In this document: in pieces, positions 44,904 to 54,177 of the stretch
Layout of the letters: each line of letters starts with the position of its first letter
Numbering within the stretch: position 1 is the stretch's first letter
DNA from: Beggiatoa leptomitoformis
GTDB lineage: Bacteria; Pseudomonadota; Gammaproteobacteria; Beggiatoales; Beggiatoaceae
Direction: 5' to 3'
DNA length: 64,000 bases
Assembly: GCF_001305575.3 (NCBI RefSeq)
Contig: NZ_CP012373.2
Coordinates: 2,046,001 to 2,110,000, forward strand
Notes under the pieces: generated by a model
What the model was told of the DNA's origin: nothing
The model's input: the letters and a program-made list of their open reading frames with translations, nothing else
The model's database searches: none
Program-made: the position numbers and the translations under genes

Positions 44904-47582
44904 ATGACTGATTCAACAACTCAAACCACCTGCCCCTATTGCGGCGTTGGCTGTGGTGTGGTGGCAACCCAAGAAGGGGATAAAATCACCGTGAAAGGGG
45001 ATAAAACCCATCCCGCTAATTTTGGACGTTTATGCTCTAAAGGCGCGGCACTGGCGGAAACGCTAGACCTAGAAGGGCGTTTATTACACCCTGAAATTTA
45101 TGGACAAGTCACCGACTGGGAAACCGCCTTAAACACCACCGCCACCGCCTTAAACGACATCATCCAAAAATACGGTAATTCAGCCATTGGCTTCTACGTC
45201 TCGGGACAATTATTAACTGAAGATTACTACGTTGCTAACAAATTAATGAAAGGCTATATCGGCACCGCTAACATCGACAGCAATTCCCGCCTGTGCATGG
45301 CATCAAGCGTTGCAGGACATAAACGCGCCTTTGGTAGCGACACTGTCCCTGTTGACTACAGCGACCTTGAAAAAGCTGACCTTATTGTCATTGTCGGCTC
45401 TAATCTGGCATGGTGTCACCCTGTTTTATTCCAACGCATCAGTGCTGCACGTCAACAACGCAATGATAAATTAAAAATTGTCGTTATCGACCCGCGTCGT
45501 ACCGCAACCTGCGATATTGCCGATTTACATTTACCGATTAAAACAGGGGTTGATGTCACCTTATTTAATGGCTTACTGCATCACTTACGCGCCCATGACC
45601 ATTTAGACTACCGTTTTATCGAACAATCCACCCAAGGTTTTGCCAACGCATTACAAACCGCAAAAGAAACCGCCAATTCAATACCCGCAATTGCCCAACA
45701 TTGTGGCGTGAGCGAAGCTGATATTATTGAATTTTATCGCCTATTTGCCCGCACAGAAAAAGTTGTCACCCTCTATTCACAAGGGGTTAATCAATCCAGC
45801 AGTGGCACAGATAAAGTCAACAGCATCATCAACTGCCATCTTGCAACAGGACGAATTGGGCGCGTCGGTATGGGGCCTTTTTCCATCACAGGACAACCCA
45901 ACGCCATGGGTGGGCGCGAAGTCGGTGCATTAGCTAACCAACTGGCGGCACACTTAGATTTTGAACCTGAACACCAAGCTATCGTTCAAAATTATTGGCA
46001 ATCACCCACTATTGCCTTGCAGGCAGGGCTAAAAGCGGTGGATATGTTTGAAGCCATTGAAAAAGGGGATATCAAAGCAGTGTGGATTATGGCAACCAAT
46101 CCTGTTGTCAGCTTACCCAATGCCGAGCGGATTAAAACCGCTTTAGCCCGCTGTGAATTAGTCATCATTTCCGACTGTGTACGCAATAACGACACCGTCC
46201 CCTACGCTCACATTCTGCTACCTGCCCAAACATGGGGCGAGAAAGAAGGCACAGTCACCAACTCAGAAAGACGCATTTCTCGCCAACGCGCTTTTTTAAC
46301 TGCACCTGCTGATGCCAAACCCGACTGGTGGATAATCAGCCAAGTCGCCCAACATATGGGCTACCAATACGGTTTTAACTATCAATCACCTGCTGATATT
46401 TTCCGCGAATATGCAGGCTTATCAGGCATTGAAAATAATGGTCATCGTGATTTTGACATCAGCATATTGAGCCAACTTTCTGATGCAGAATATCAAACCT
46501 TAACACCTTATCAATGGTCGCCCCGTTCTGCACTGCAAACGACAGCAGAAAATCGCCCGCGTTTTTTTGCAGATGGACGTTTTTATACCTTGTCAGGCAA
46601 AGCTAATTTCGTCCCCGTGCGCCCTATCGCCCCAAAAAGTGAAAGTAATTCAACTTTTCCACTGATTCTTAATACAGGACGAATTCGTGACCAATGGCAC
46701 ACCATGACGCGCACAGGCAAAACCCCGCGCCTGCTCTCGCATATTAGCGAACCTTTTGTCGACATTCATCCTGAAGATGCACAAGCCTTCGATATTAAAG
46801 ATAACGAGCTTGTTTGTCTTAACAGCGCACTACAACAAATCATCGTCCGCGCCAAATTAAGCGAGGGACAAAAACGCGGTTATCTGTTCAGCCCTATGCA
46901 CTGGAATGCGCAATTTAGCGCGCAAGCCCGTGTCGGTACATTGATTGCGTCCCACACCGACCCGTATTCGGGACAACCTGAATTTAAACATACCCCTGTT
47001 GCAGTCAGTCGCTATCAAGCCAGATGGTACGGCTTCTTATTGTCCAAAAATCCGCTTGAATTGCCACCAAGCGCGGGAATACGCTACTGGGCAAAAATTC
47101 CACAACAAGGCTTTATACAATATGAATTTGCAGGTGATGACCCCCCAGAAAATTGGGCAACATGGGCAAATACCTACTTTGGTGCGGATAAAAACTGGCT
47201 AGAATTTGCCGACCCTGCACATGGTCGTTACCGTTGTGCAAATGTACAGGATGATTTGTTAAATATTTGTTTATTTATTAGCCGTGATATGCAGTTACCT
47301 AGCCGTATTGGACTCAGCGAACTTTTTAACCATCCGCTAAGCCTAACAGACCGATTAAGTCTATTAACAGGACAAATAGGCAAAAACGTGGCAGAGCGCG
47401 GCGACACTGTTTGTTCTTGCTTTGGTGTTGGACGTGCAACAATTATTAAAACAATTCAGGAACAGGGAATTAATAGCGTTACACAACTAGGTGAGATTTT
47501 AAAAGCAGGGACTAATTGCGGGTCTTGTATTCCTGAGTTAAAACAGTTAGTAGCGCAACATGCTATTAAACAGGTGGCTTAA
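44904..47582 (+). CDS. nasA: assimilatory nitrate reductase catalytic subunit, 892 aa
   Basis: Molybdopterin enzyme reducing nitrate to nitrite in the cytoplasm. The N-terminus TCPYCGVGCGV with RLCSKGAALA carries the [4Fe-4S] cluster (C-x2-C-x3-C-x27-C). Molybdopterin-binding segments follow, including CMASSVAGHKRAFGSD and GPFSITGQPNAMGGREVG. No Tat signal is present, consistent with a cytoplasmic assimilatory form. The C-terminal 60 residues form a BFD-like [2Fe-2S] domain (CSCFGVG...CGSC), as in Klebsiella NasA. The ATG at 44904 is chosen; a TTG lies two codons upstream. Last gene of the operon. Confidence 0.96.
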   Translation: MTDSTTQTTCPYCGVGCGVVATQEGDKITVKGDKTHPANFGRLCSKGAALAETLDLEGRLLHPEIYGQVTDWETALNTTATALNDIIQKYGNSAIGFYVSGQLLTEDYYVANKLMKGYIGTANIDSNSRLCMASSVAGHKRAFGSDTVPVDYSDLEKADLIVIVGSNLAWCHPVLFQRISAARQQRNDKLKIVVIDPRRTATCDIADLHLPIKTGVDVTLFNGLLHHLRAHDHLDYRFIEQSTQGFANALQTAKETANSIPAIAQHCGVSEADIIEFYRLFARTEKVVTLYSQGVNQSSSGTDKVNSIINCHLATGRIGRVGMGPFSITGQPNAMGGREVGALANQLAAHLDFEPEHQAIVQNYWQSPTIALQAGLKAVDMFEAIEKGDIKAVWIMATNPVVSLPNAERIKTALARCELVIISDCVRNNDTVPYAHILLPAQTWGEKEGTVTNSERRISRQRAFLTAPADAKPDWWIISQVAQHMGYQYGFNYQSPADIFREYAGLSGIENNGHRDFDISILSQLSDAEYQTLTPYQWSPRSALQTTAENRPRFFADGRFYTLSGKANFVPVRPIAPKSESNSTFPLILNTGRIRDQWHTMTRTGKTPRLLSHISEPFVDIHPEDAQAFDIKDNELVCLNSALQQIIVRAKLSEGQKRGYLFSPMHWNAQFSAQARVGTLIASHTDPYSGQPEFKHTPVAVSRYQARWYGFLLSKNPLELPPSAGIRYWAKIPQQGFIQYEFAGDDPPENWATWANTYFGADKNWLEFADPAHGRYRCANVQDDLLNICLFISRDMQLPSRIGLSELFNHPLSLTDRLSLLTGQIGKNVAERGDTVCSCFGVGRATIIKTIQEQGINSVTQLGEILKAGTNCGSCIPELKQLVAQHAIKQVA

Positions 47583-47667
47583 CGTTGTTATTCAATTGCC
47601 TTAGCAACCTATTAAATTGCAGAGTGCGTTAGCATTAGCGTAATGCACTCTGAATCAACATTTCAGT

Positions 47668-47973
47668 TTAACTGTAAAACTCAGACCAACGTTTTTTTAC
47701 AACAACAAAAAAATAAGCAAAGATTGCTATAAGACCAATTAATTGCGCAAAGAATTTAAATATAGAAAAAAGAGCCGTCAGCAAATGAGCCATCAGCGGA
47801 TGAGAGATATTGCTGTTACCTCGATAAAAGATATAATCAAGAACTAAGGGAAGTAACAAACTAAAAATACTGATGATGATAATACCAAAAATCAATGTTC
47901 CTACTATGGATAATCGGTCGGCTATATGCCAAACATCAGCAAAAAGTGCAGACCGTTTTCTACGCATACGCAT
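47668..47973 (-). CDS. small membrane protein of unknown function, 101 aa
   Basis: Two hydrophobic segments (about residues 25-49 and 66-92) with a positively charged N-terminus (MRMRRKRS) and a charged tail. A strong ribosome site (aaaggagatgg) precedes the ATG at 47971-47973, supporting a real gene. The shape resembles DUF4282-type small membrane proteins, but I cannot assign it. It is convergent with nasA. Confidence 0.7.
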   Translation of the reverse strand: MRMRRKRSALFADVWHIADRLSIVGTLIFGIIIISIFSLLLPLVLDYIFYRGNSNISHPLMAHLLTALFSIFKFFAQLIGLIAIFAYFFVVVKKRWSEFYS

Positions 47974-48342
47974 AATTTACCATCTCCTTTAATTTAAAAG
48001 AATCCAATTATCTATAGCTCTTCTTTATAAAAACAAGCTTATATAGAAAATAGTTTTCACTCTCCAGCCGCTATTATTTATCTCTCCTGAACATGCTGTA
48101 AAATACCAAGGGACTCTTCTATTTCCTCAATTTTCTCATTTTAGTATCACTACATCTTTAGCACTACTTAAATAGGATAATAAAACAAAAGCTAATTCTT
48201 ACCATAAGCGACTTTCTTCAGGTATAAATTTTTCGTAAATATCGCTTACGCTAATTATGTTTATAATAGAGAAAATCTAATGCAATTGACTTAATTGCAG
48301 CAATGGATTTTCTTTTTTTTATGTCATTAGAGGTTATGTCAA
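47974..48342. other. intergenic region, 369 bp
   Basis: Divergent spacer between the small membrane protein gene and dsbB, AT-rich. No repeat of the known families and no clear regulatory site. Confidence 0.4.
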
Positions 48343-48861
48343 GTGTTACAAAACATTTTATCTAATCGTCGTAGTGTGTATGCGTTTATCTTTTTGGCTT
48401 GTGTTGCCTTGATGATAACCGCCTATTTTTTTCAATATGTAATGGGTTTAGAACCTTGCCCTTTATGTATGGCACAACGGCTTATCATGATTTCTATTGG
48501 TTTAATTGCACTTGTTGGCTTATTGCATGGGTCATTTGGCTGGGCAAATAAAATATACAGTGTGTTGCTATTTTTGTTTGCCGTTGGCGGGATGTCTGTT
48601 GCGGGCAGACAAGTTTGGCTACAAAGTTTACCAGCAGACCAAGTGCCTGCTTGTGGACCTGATTTTGAATTTATGGTCAACAATTTCCCGATTTTAAAAA
48701 CGGTTGAAGTGTTATGGCGTGGTTCAGGGTCTTGCGCAGAAGTCTCATGGGAATTTTTAGGATTATCTATTGCTGGTTGGACATTCATTTGGTTTACTTT
48801 TTTTGCAATGCTTGCCATTTATCAGTTAATTAAACGCTTTACACCAGCAAAAACTGTGTAA
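48343..48861 (+). CDS. dsbB: disulfide bond formation protein B, 172 aa
   Basis: Inner-membrane quinone reductase that re-oxidises DsbA. Four membrane helices (about 13-31, 44-63, 67-86, 144-163). The first periplasmic cysteine pair is in LEPCPLCMAQR (Cys39, Cys42), the second pair in VPACGPD and GSGSCAEV (about residues 105 and 130). The start is a GTG at 48343, preceded by agagg. A short ATG-started frame just upstream is in another phase. A DsbA-family gene at 6.2-7.2 kb is the only candidate partner in the window. Confidence 0.95.
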   Translation: MLQNILSNRRSVYAFIFLACVALMITAYFFQYVMGLEPCPLCMAQRLIMISIGLIALVGLLHGSFGWANKIYSVLLFLFAVGGMSVAGRQVWLQSLPADQVPACGPDFEFMVNNFPILKTVEVLWRGSGSCAEVSWEFLGLSIAGWTFIWFTFFAMLAIYQLIKRFTPAKTV

Positions 48862-48886
48862 TAACCGCTTTTTTCTCTTTTTTAGT

Positions 48887-48908
48887 GCGTTCAAGGTTTC
48901 TTGAACGC
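48887..48908. other. perfect hairpin in the dsbB-DUF815 spacer
   Basis: gcgttcaag-gttt-cttgaacgc, 9 base pairs, 25 nt after the dsbB stop and 11 nt before the next start. There is no T-run; it may be a weak terminator or mRNA stability element. Confidence 0.5.
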
Positions 48909-48919
48909 TATTCGATAAA

Positions 48920-49801
48920 ATGATGAACGACTCTTTAAAACCTCTCCTTGAACGTGCAGAAGCCTTGTTAAATCGCTTAGAGAATTTTTTACCAACAACA
49001 CCATTACCGCCTAATTGGGAAAATATTTATGCGTGTCGCTGGAGAAAACGGAATCAACAAGGTGAATTACAAGCGGTTTATCATCCACATGATATTCGTT
49101 TAAGTGATTTACAAGGCATTGATACACAAAAACAACAAATTGACCGCAATACTCAACAATTTATCCATCATTACCCCGCAAATAATGTTTTATTATGGGG
49201 TTCACGTGGTACAGGAAAATCATCCCTTATCAAAGCCTTATTAAATGAGTATGCAACGCAAGGCTTACGTTTGATAGAAGTGGAAAAACATGATTTAGTT
49301 GATTTACCTGATATTGTGGAGAGTTTATATAATCGTCCTGAACGCTTTATTATTTTTAGTGATGATTTATCTTTTGAGAAGGAAGATGCGAGTTATAAAG
49401 CCCTGAAAAGTGTGTTAGATGGCTCTATCAGTGCGCCACCACACAATGTGTTGATTTATGCAACGTCTAATCGCCGACACTTGCTACCTGAATATATGAA
49501 GGAAAACCTAGAGGCGACTTATACGCCTGAAGGCGAAGTTCATCAGGGGGAAGCGGTAGAAGAAAAAATTTCTTTATCTGAACGCTTTGGCTTATGGTTA
49601 TCGTTCTATCCCTTTAAACAAGATGAGTATTTAGATATTGTAAGCTACTGGTTAGCGCACTTAGGGGTTACTGACTTGACTAATCCTGCTATGCGTACTG
49701 CGGCTTTACAATGGGCATTAACCCGTGGTTCACGTAGCGGGCGGGCGGCGTGGCAATTTGCCCGTGATTGGGCGGGACAACATGGAATGAGTGAAAAATA
49801 A
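48920..49801 (+). CDS. DUF815 AAA-type ATPase, 293 aa
   Basis: Cytoplasmic P-loop protein. Walker A is WGSRGTGKSS (residues 93-102) and the Walker B-like strand FIIFSDDLSFEKED is near 143-156. An arginine-finger region is near SNRRHLLPEYM, and the C-terminal segment is GRAAWQFARDW. The length is normal for the family. Its role is unknown. The ATG at 48920 is followed directly by a second Met. Confidence 0.9.
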   Translation: MMNDSLKPLLERAEALLNRLENFLPTTPLPPNWENIYACRWRKRNQQGELQAVYHPHDIRLSDLQGIDTQKQQIDRNTQQFIHHYPANNVLLWGSRGTGKSSLIKALLNEYATQGLRLIEVEKHDLVDLPDIVESLYNRPERFIIFSDDLSFEKEDASYKALKSVLDGSISAPPHNVLIYATSNRRHLLPEYMKENLEATYTPEGEVHQGEAVEEKISLSERFGLWLSFYPFKQDEYLDIVSYWLAHLGVTDLTNPAMRTAALQWALTRGSRSGRAAWQFARDWAGQHGMSEK

Positions 49802-49903
49802 ACACCGTGCTATCACCTCATGACACACAGGGGTGATTCAGGCAAATATCATGTATTATTCGGGTACAATGACGGTCGCATTTTTTCACGACGCACGCTA
49901 TTT

Positions 49904-50932
49904 ATGAATCACTACAGCACTGATGAAGCCTATCAAAAACATATATTAACAGGGGTTTCGCGTACCTTTGCCCTGACTATTCCACAATTACCCGCAGATT
50001 TATATACGGTGGTTGGCAATGCTTATTTGCTTTGTCGCATTGCAGATACGATAGAAGATGAGCCACAACTCACGCCCGCGCAAAAACAATTATTTAGCCA
50101 ACAATTTATTCACGTAGTCGCAGGTACAGAACCCCCCCAACCGTTTAGTGACCAGCTTTTACCGCTTTTATCCAGCAGCACAACGCCCGCCGAAAAAGAT
50201 TTAATTCTCCATACAAACCATGTTATCCGTTTAACGCATAGTTTTACGGCAACACAGCAAATCAGTTTACACCGTTGTGTGAGCATCATGGCGGAAGGAA
50301 TGAGCGTTTTTCAACAATCCAATACGCTCGCAGGCTTGCAAGATGTTACTGAATTAAATCGTTATTGTTATTACGTTGCGGGGGTGGTTGGGGAAATGCT
50401 AACGGATTTATTTTGTGAGTATTCGCCCGATATTGCCAAAAACCGTCAAATCTTGCAGCCGCTTGCAGTTTCTTTTGGGCAAGCCTTACAAATGACGAAT
50501 ATTTTAAAGGATATTTGGGATGACCGTAGTCGTGGCGCGTGTTGGTTGCCACAAACGGTTTTTCAACAAGCGGGGTTTGATATACGCCAGTTAGATACTA
50601 CCTCTTATTCGCCAGCATTTGGTGATGGCTTACAATATCTTATCGGTATTGCGCATTATCATTTAATTCAATCATTACACTATATACTGCTCATTCCCCC
50701 CAAAGAAACAGGCATTCGTCGTTTTTGTTTATGGGCATTAGGCATGGCAATTTTAACTTTACGTAATATCAACCAACACCCCCAATTTACCAGTGGGCAA
50801 CAAGTGAAAATTTCGCGTCGTTGGGTAAAAGCAACCTTATTAATCAGTAATCTCAGTGTTAAAAGTAATATTACATTGAGAACACTTTTTTATCTGCTTA
50901 CACGCGGTTTGCCTGCACCACATGTTTCATAA
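49904..50932 (+). CDS. squalene/phytoene synthase family protein, 342 aa
   Basis: Condenses two prenyl diphosphates; squalene synthase is most likely. Aspartate-rich motif 1 is LCRIADTIEDE near residues 45-55. The second is ILKDIWDDRSRGACWLP near 195-211, and YCYYVAGVVGEMLTDLF carries the conserved Tyr-Cys-Tyr region. VSRTFALTIPQLP near the start is typical of the eukaryote-like squalene synthases found in Methylococcus-type bacteria. I choose the ATG at 49904 (MNHYSTDEAYQK); the 28 codons upstream (from 49820) are not conserved in style. No sterol or hopanoid cyclase gene is adjacent. Confidence 0.88.
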   Translation: MNHYSTDEAYQKHILTGVSRTFALTIPQLPADLYTVVGNAYLLCRIADTIEDEPQLTPAQKQLFSQQFIHVVAGTEPPQPFSDQLLPLLSSSTTPAEKDLILHTNHVIRLTHSFTATQQISLHRCVSIMAEGMSVFQQSNTLAGLQDVTELNRYCYYVAGVVGEMLTDLFCEYSPDIAKNRQILQPLAVSFGQALQMTNILKDIWDDRSRGACWLPQTVFQQAGFDIRQLDTTSYSPAFGDGLQYLIGIAHYHLIQSLHYILLIPPKETGIRRFCLWALGMAILTLRNINQHPQFTSGQQVKISRRWVKATLLISNLSVKSNITLRTLFYLLTRGLPAPHVS

Positions 50933-51030
50933 GGGCAAATTCATTTGCATATCTTGTTTTTAATAAATTGATTTATATTATTTTATTAAACGAGTATGAC
51001 TAAACTTTCTTTATAAAAGGGGTAATCCTG

Positions 51031-51819
51031 ATGGAATTAGATTTTAATTTGCTAATCGTGTTTGTCGTGTTAATTGTTGTGTTTTTATACAATACAATCA
51101 AGATACTTCGCGAGTATGAAAGAGGGGTGGTTTTTTTCTTAGGACGTTATCAATGTGTAAAAGGGCCAGGACTCATCATCTTGATTCCTTTTTTACAACA
51201 GATGGTCAAGGTTGAATTACGCACGGTGGTGATGGATGTTCCTAGTCAAGATGTGATATCGCGGGATAACGTTTCTGTTAAGGTGAATGCGGTGATTTAC
51301 TTCCGTATTATCGAACCAGAAAAAGCCATTATTCAGGTAGAAGATTATCAACAAGCGACCAGTCAATTAGCACAAACAACATTGCGTTCTGTGTTGGGAC
51401 ACCATGAGCTGGATGAGATGTTGTCAGGGCGTGACAAACTCAACAAAGATATTCAAGATATTTTGGATAAACAAACAGATGAGTGGGGAATTAAGGTTGC
51501 AAATGTGGAAATAAAACATATAGACCTTAATGAAAACATGATTCGAGCAATGGCTCGTCAAGCAGAAGCAGAGCGGGAGCGGCGTGCAAAAGTCATTCAT
51601 GCAGACGGTGAACTGCAAGCCTCGCAAAAGTTGGTACAAGCGGCAAAAATTCTTGCAACACAACCCCAGTCTTTACAACTGCGTTATTTACAAACGCTTA
51701 ATGATATTTCCTCAAAAGATAAAAGCCACACGGTTATTTTTCCCCTACCAGTGGACATGCTCGTCCCATTACAAGGGGTTTTAAAAGCCTACGCAGAAGA
51801 TAGAAATGCAAAAGGCTAA
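51031..51819 (+). CDS. slipin (SPFH/stomatin-like) membrane protein, 262 aa
   Basis: An N-terminal membrane anchor (residues about 6-27) is followed by an SPFH domain with [21 protein letters not shown] and [22 protein letters not shown]. The helical C-terminal part is Ala/Glu-rich ([19 protein letters not shown]). Slipins scaffold lipid microdomains and often pair with NfeD proteins; no NfeD gene is adjacent. aaggggt precedes the ATG. A dispersed hairpin follows the stop at 51850. Confidence 0.93.
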   Translation: MELDFNLLIVFVVLIVVFLYNTIKILREYERGVVFFLGRYQCVKGPGLIILIPFLQQMVKVELRTVVMDVPSQDVISRDNVSVKVNAVIYFRIIEPEKAIIQVEDYQQATSQLAQTTLRSVLGHHELDEMLSGRDKLNKDIQDILDKQTDEWGIKVANVEIKHIDLNENMIRAMARQAEAERERRAKVIHADGELQASQKLVQAAKILATQPQSLQLRYLQTLNDISSKDKSHTVIFPLPVDMLVPLQGVLKAYAEDRNAKG

Positions 51820-51849
51820 TTGAAAATTTTCCTATCGTCCAACCATAGT

Positions 51850-51882
51850 ACGGATACGACCGGTTCAAACGGTGATATCCGT
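51850..51882 (+). repeat. dispersed hairpin repeat, copy 6
   Basis: Arms acggatac and gatatccgt around an inner accg/cggt stem (gaccggttcaaacggtga), followed by T-rich sequence. It lies 30 nt after the slipin stop, a terminator-like place. Confidence 0.65.
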
Positions 51883-51939
51883 TATTTATTTTTCTTTTTA
51901 CTTTTCTGATATATCAGCATAGACCTTAAGCCTTTAAAT

Positions 51940-52719
51940 ATGCACACAGCAACAATTACTATTGGTTGGTTAGAAATTGGATTAGCAACTTTTTTCATTT
52001 TTGTCGCGGGTATTATTTCTGTTGTCATGGCGTTAGGATTGGTACAAAGTTTATTATTTTCCGTTATTCGAGCTTATGTACAACTTATCGCGCTTGGTTT
52101 TGCGTTTACTTGGATTTTTAAGCATTCCAGTATGTGGCTGGTTTTGGGGATTTTATTATGTATGATTTTCATGACAGCACACATTGCTATTCAACGGATT
52201 AATAAACGTCCTGCTGGTTTATATTTACCTGTGACGGCAGCCATTTTTTTATCCAATGTTATCGTTACTTTCGCGCTGACGACCATCATTTTACAAGTAG
52301 AACCGTGGTATGACCCGCGTTATGTATTAACCAGTGCAGGCATGGTTTTAGGTAACACAATGACCAGCATTGCGGTTTCTATTGAACGGTTACTTGATGA
52401 TTTACGTAAACGGACTGCTGAAGTTAATCAATCGCTTGCATTCGGTGGAACGTTGTGGGAAGTCGCATTACCTAGCATTCGCACGGCATTATTAGCAGGG
52501 TTAATGCCGATGATTAATTCTATGAATGCCGTTGGCTTGGTGTTTATCCCCGGTATGATGACAGGGCAAATTTTGGCGGGAGCAGACCCATTACATGCGG
52601 CACGCTATCAAATTGTATTTATTTTGATGTTATCCGCCGCAACAGCCATCGGGACGATGGCAAGCGTTTATTTAGTGTATCAACGGGTATTTGATAAGGA
52701 ATGGCGATTGTGTTTGTAG
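51940..52719 (+). CDS. UPF0014 / FetB-like ABC transporter permease, 259 aa
   Basis: Six or seven membrane helices in the UPF0014 pattern. Key segments are YVQLIALGFAFTWIF (near 46-60), GMVLGNTMTSIAVSIERL (near 134-151) and SMNAVGLVFIPGMMTGQILAGADP (spread over 190-213). In E. coli FetB works with the ATPase FetA in iron efflux and oxidative-stress tolerance. No FetA-like ATPase is adjacent here, so its partner is unknown. It is convergent with the next gene, whose stop codon directly abuts. Confidence 0.9.
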   Translation: MHTATITIGWLEIGLATFFIFVAGIISVVMALGLVQSLLFSVIRAYVQLIALGFAFTWIFKHSSMWLVLGILLCMIFMTAHIAIQRINKRPAGLYLPVTAAIFLSNVIVTFALTTIILQVEPWYDPRYVLTSAGMVLGNTMTSIAVSIERLLDDLRKRTAEVNQSLAFGGTLWEVALPSIRTALLAGLMPMINSMNAVGLVFIPGMMTGQILAGADPLHAARYQIVFILMLSAATAIGTMASVYLVYQRVFDKEWRLCL

Positions 52720-53505
52720 TTAAGCGTTAAATTGACCGTTTTTCGGAGTTTCAATAAAGGCGGTTGTGATTGCACGGCGTAGTTTTAAATCGTGTAGCAA
52801 CAATAAAATAATGCCGTCTAAAAAGGGACTTAGTAGGCTTGTAATGAGGATATAAATAAATTTTAACACGGCTAAAAATACAGCCTCATCCAGCGGTATG
52901 GTTGCTTGAATTAACATTTCTAAAAGCATGGCAATCAGTTGTCCCACAACTGACGATATTAAAAACGCCAATAATAAAACTGAAGCGGTATGTAGCCATT
53001 GTCCCCACACTAAGCGGAAACTTTCTCGTAAGCTCGTCACAATCCCTTTTTCGTCAAAAAGTATCAAGGGCATATAAAAAATAAGCGCGATGCCTAACAC
53101 AATGCCGGGAACAAGCATAAAAAAGAAACCCATTCCTAATAAGAACGCATAAATCCATGTTGCAACAAATAAAATAGGTAGTTTTTCTACACCAGTGCGT
53201 AGAATTTCCCAGTAACTGATAGTTATCCCCCGAATAACCACGCTGAGTTGATAAAATAAAATCGCGTATAACATCAGCATAATGCCTGTATAAAAAGGCA
53301 AATAGGGGAAAAAATCCAGCATAGCTTGCACAATGTCGTCCAAATTGTCTGAGGATAACGCAGGCAGGCTCAGACTGGGTAACATGGAAAAAATCCCAAC
53401 GGCTAGGGTGACAGGATAAATGGTGGGAAAGGCTTGAATAAATAAACGTACACCGTTTTCAATTAACTGGTTAGGGGTCTGAGGCGTTGTGGGTAATTGC
53501 AACAT
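52720..53505 (-). CDS. multi-pass membrane protein, YciC/GlpF-like membrane domain, 261 aa
   Basis: Five to six hydrophobic segments. An acidic loop follows the first, and PLILFDEKGIVTSLRESFRL lies near residues 148-167. This motif (F.E.....AL..S..L) is typical of the YciC/DUF975-like membrane domain family of unknown role. Length normal. It shares no base with the convergent FetB-like gene. Confidence 0.75.
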   Translation of the reverse strand: MLQLPTTPQTPNQLIENGVRLFIQAFPTIYPVTLAVGIFSMLPSLSLPALSSDNLDDIVQAMLDFFPYLPFYTGIMLMLYAILFYQLSVVIRGITISYWEILRTGVEKLPILFVATWIYAFLLGMGFFFMLVPGIVLGIALIFYMPLILFDEKGIVTSLRESFRLVWGQWLHTASVLLLAFLISSVVGQLIAMLLEMLIQATIPLDEAVFLAVLKFIYILITSLLSPFLDGIILLLLHDLKLRRAITTAFIETPKNGQFNA

Positions 53506-53543
53506 AACGGATTAAGTTTAAATTGATTTAAAATAGTGAGCTA

Positions 53544-53587
53544 CAAAAAAAGCCTGTCAGACAATACAGCATACTGACAGGCTTTTT
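53544..53587. terminator. bidirectional terminator downstream of fae
   Basis: Stem agcctgtca/tgacaggct (53551-53559 with 53574-53582), flanked by A7 on the left and T5 on the right, so it can work in both directions. It ends fae on the minus strand. Confidence 0.9.
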
Positions 53588-53605
53588 CACTACATACTTA
53601 CAACA

Positions 53606-54130
53606 TTATTTCGGGGAGAAAGGATGTTGTGAGCTACTGCGTTTTGCAACCACGTCTTGTGGTTTGGGTTCTTTGGCAATCGCACGTTTGATGGATTCTT
53701 TGGTTGCTGCATAGTTGTAGTCATAAATCTTGGCATCGTCTTCTGCCAACCAATGAATGAAGACACCAACGCAAATGAAGAGATCATCTGCTTCTTCCAT
53801 TGGAATCGTACCATCGGCTAAACAATCAGCAACCGCCATTGCAACTGCGCGTTGTGCGGGACCAAACATTTGCACGGCTTGTTTTGCGCCCTTAATCGTG
53901 ACTTTATTAAACATCACGGTAGAAGGTTTGACCGCTAAATTAGGGGCTAAAACGGCTAATAAACCATTTACGCCTTCTTTTTGGTTGGTCAGGGTTAAGC
54001 AAAATGCATCTTCTGCGGCACTGCCACGGGGGCCGATGATTAAATCAATATGGGCAACTTCGTTGCCATCACCAACTAAAGACTCACCAACTAAAACGCC
54101 ATCAATCACTTTATTACCATGAGCTGACAT
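53606..54130 (-). CDS. fae: formaldehyde-activating enzyme
   Basis: Condenses formaldehyde with (dephospho)tetrahydromethanopterin to methylene-H4MPT, the entry to the H4MPT-linked C1 oxidation route. The 174 residues fit the family (about 170). The catalytic His is in [15 protein letters not shown] (His27, the equivalent of His17 of the Methylobacterium enzyme), and the substrate segment ESLVGDGNE is intact. The motif [20 protein letters not shown] lies near residues 85-105. The C-terminal Lys/Arg-rich tail is about 15 residues long. It is the last gene of the ATP-grasp/CitG-like/fae unit, with gaggaag before the ATG. Confidence 0.96.
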   Translation of the reverse strand: MSAHGNKVIDGVLVGESLVGDGNEVAHIDLIIGPRGSAAEDAFCLTLTNQKEGVNGLLAVLAPNLAVKPSTVMFNKVTIKGAKQAVQMFGPAQRAVAMAVADCLADGTIPMEEADDLFICVGVFIHWLAEDDAKIYDYNYAATKESIKRAIAKEPKPQDVVAKRSSSQHPFSPK

Positions 54131-54177
54131 TATTCTTCCTCTCTATTTTACGTGGTTTTAAAAATGGCAAACTGCCA

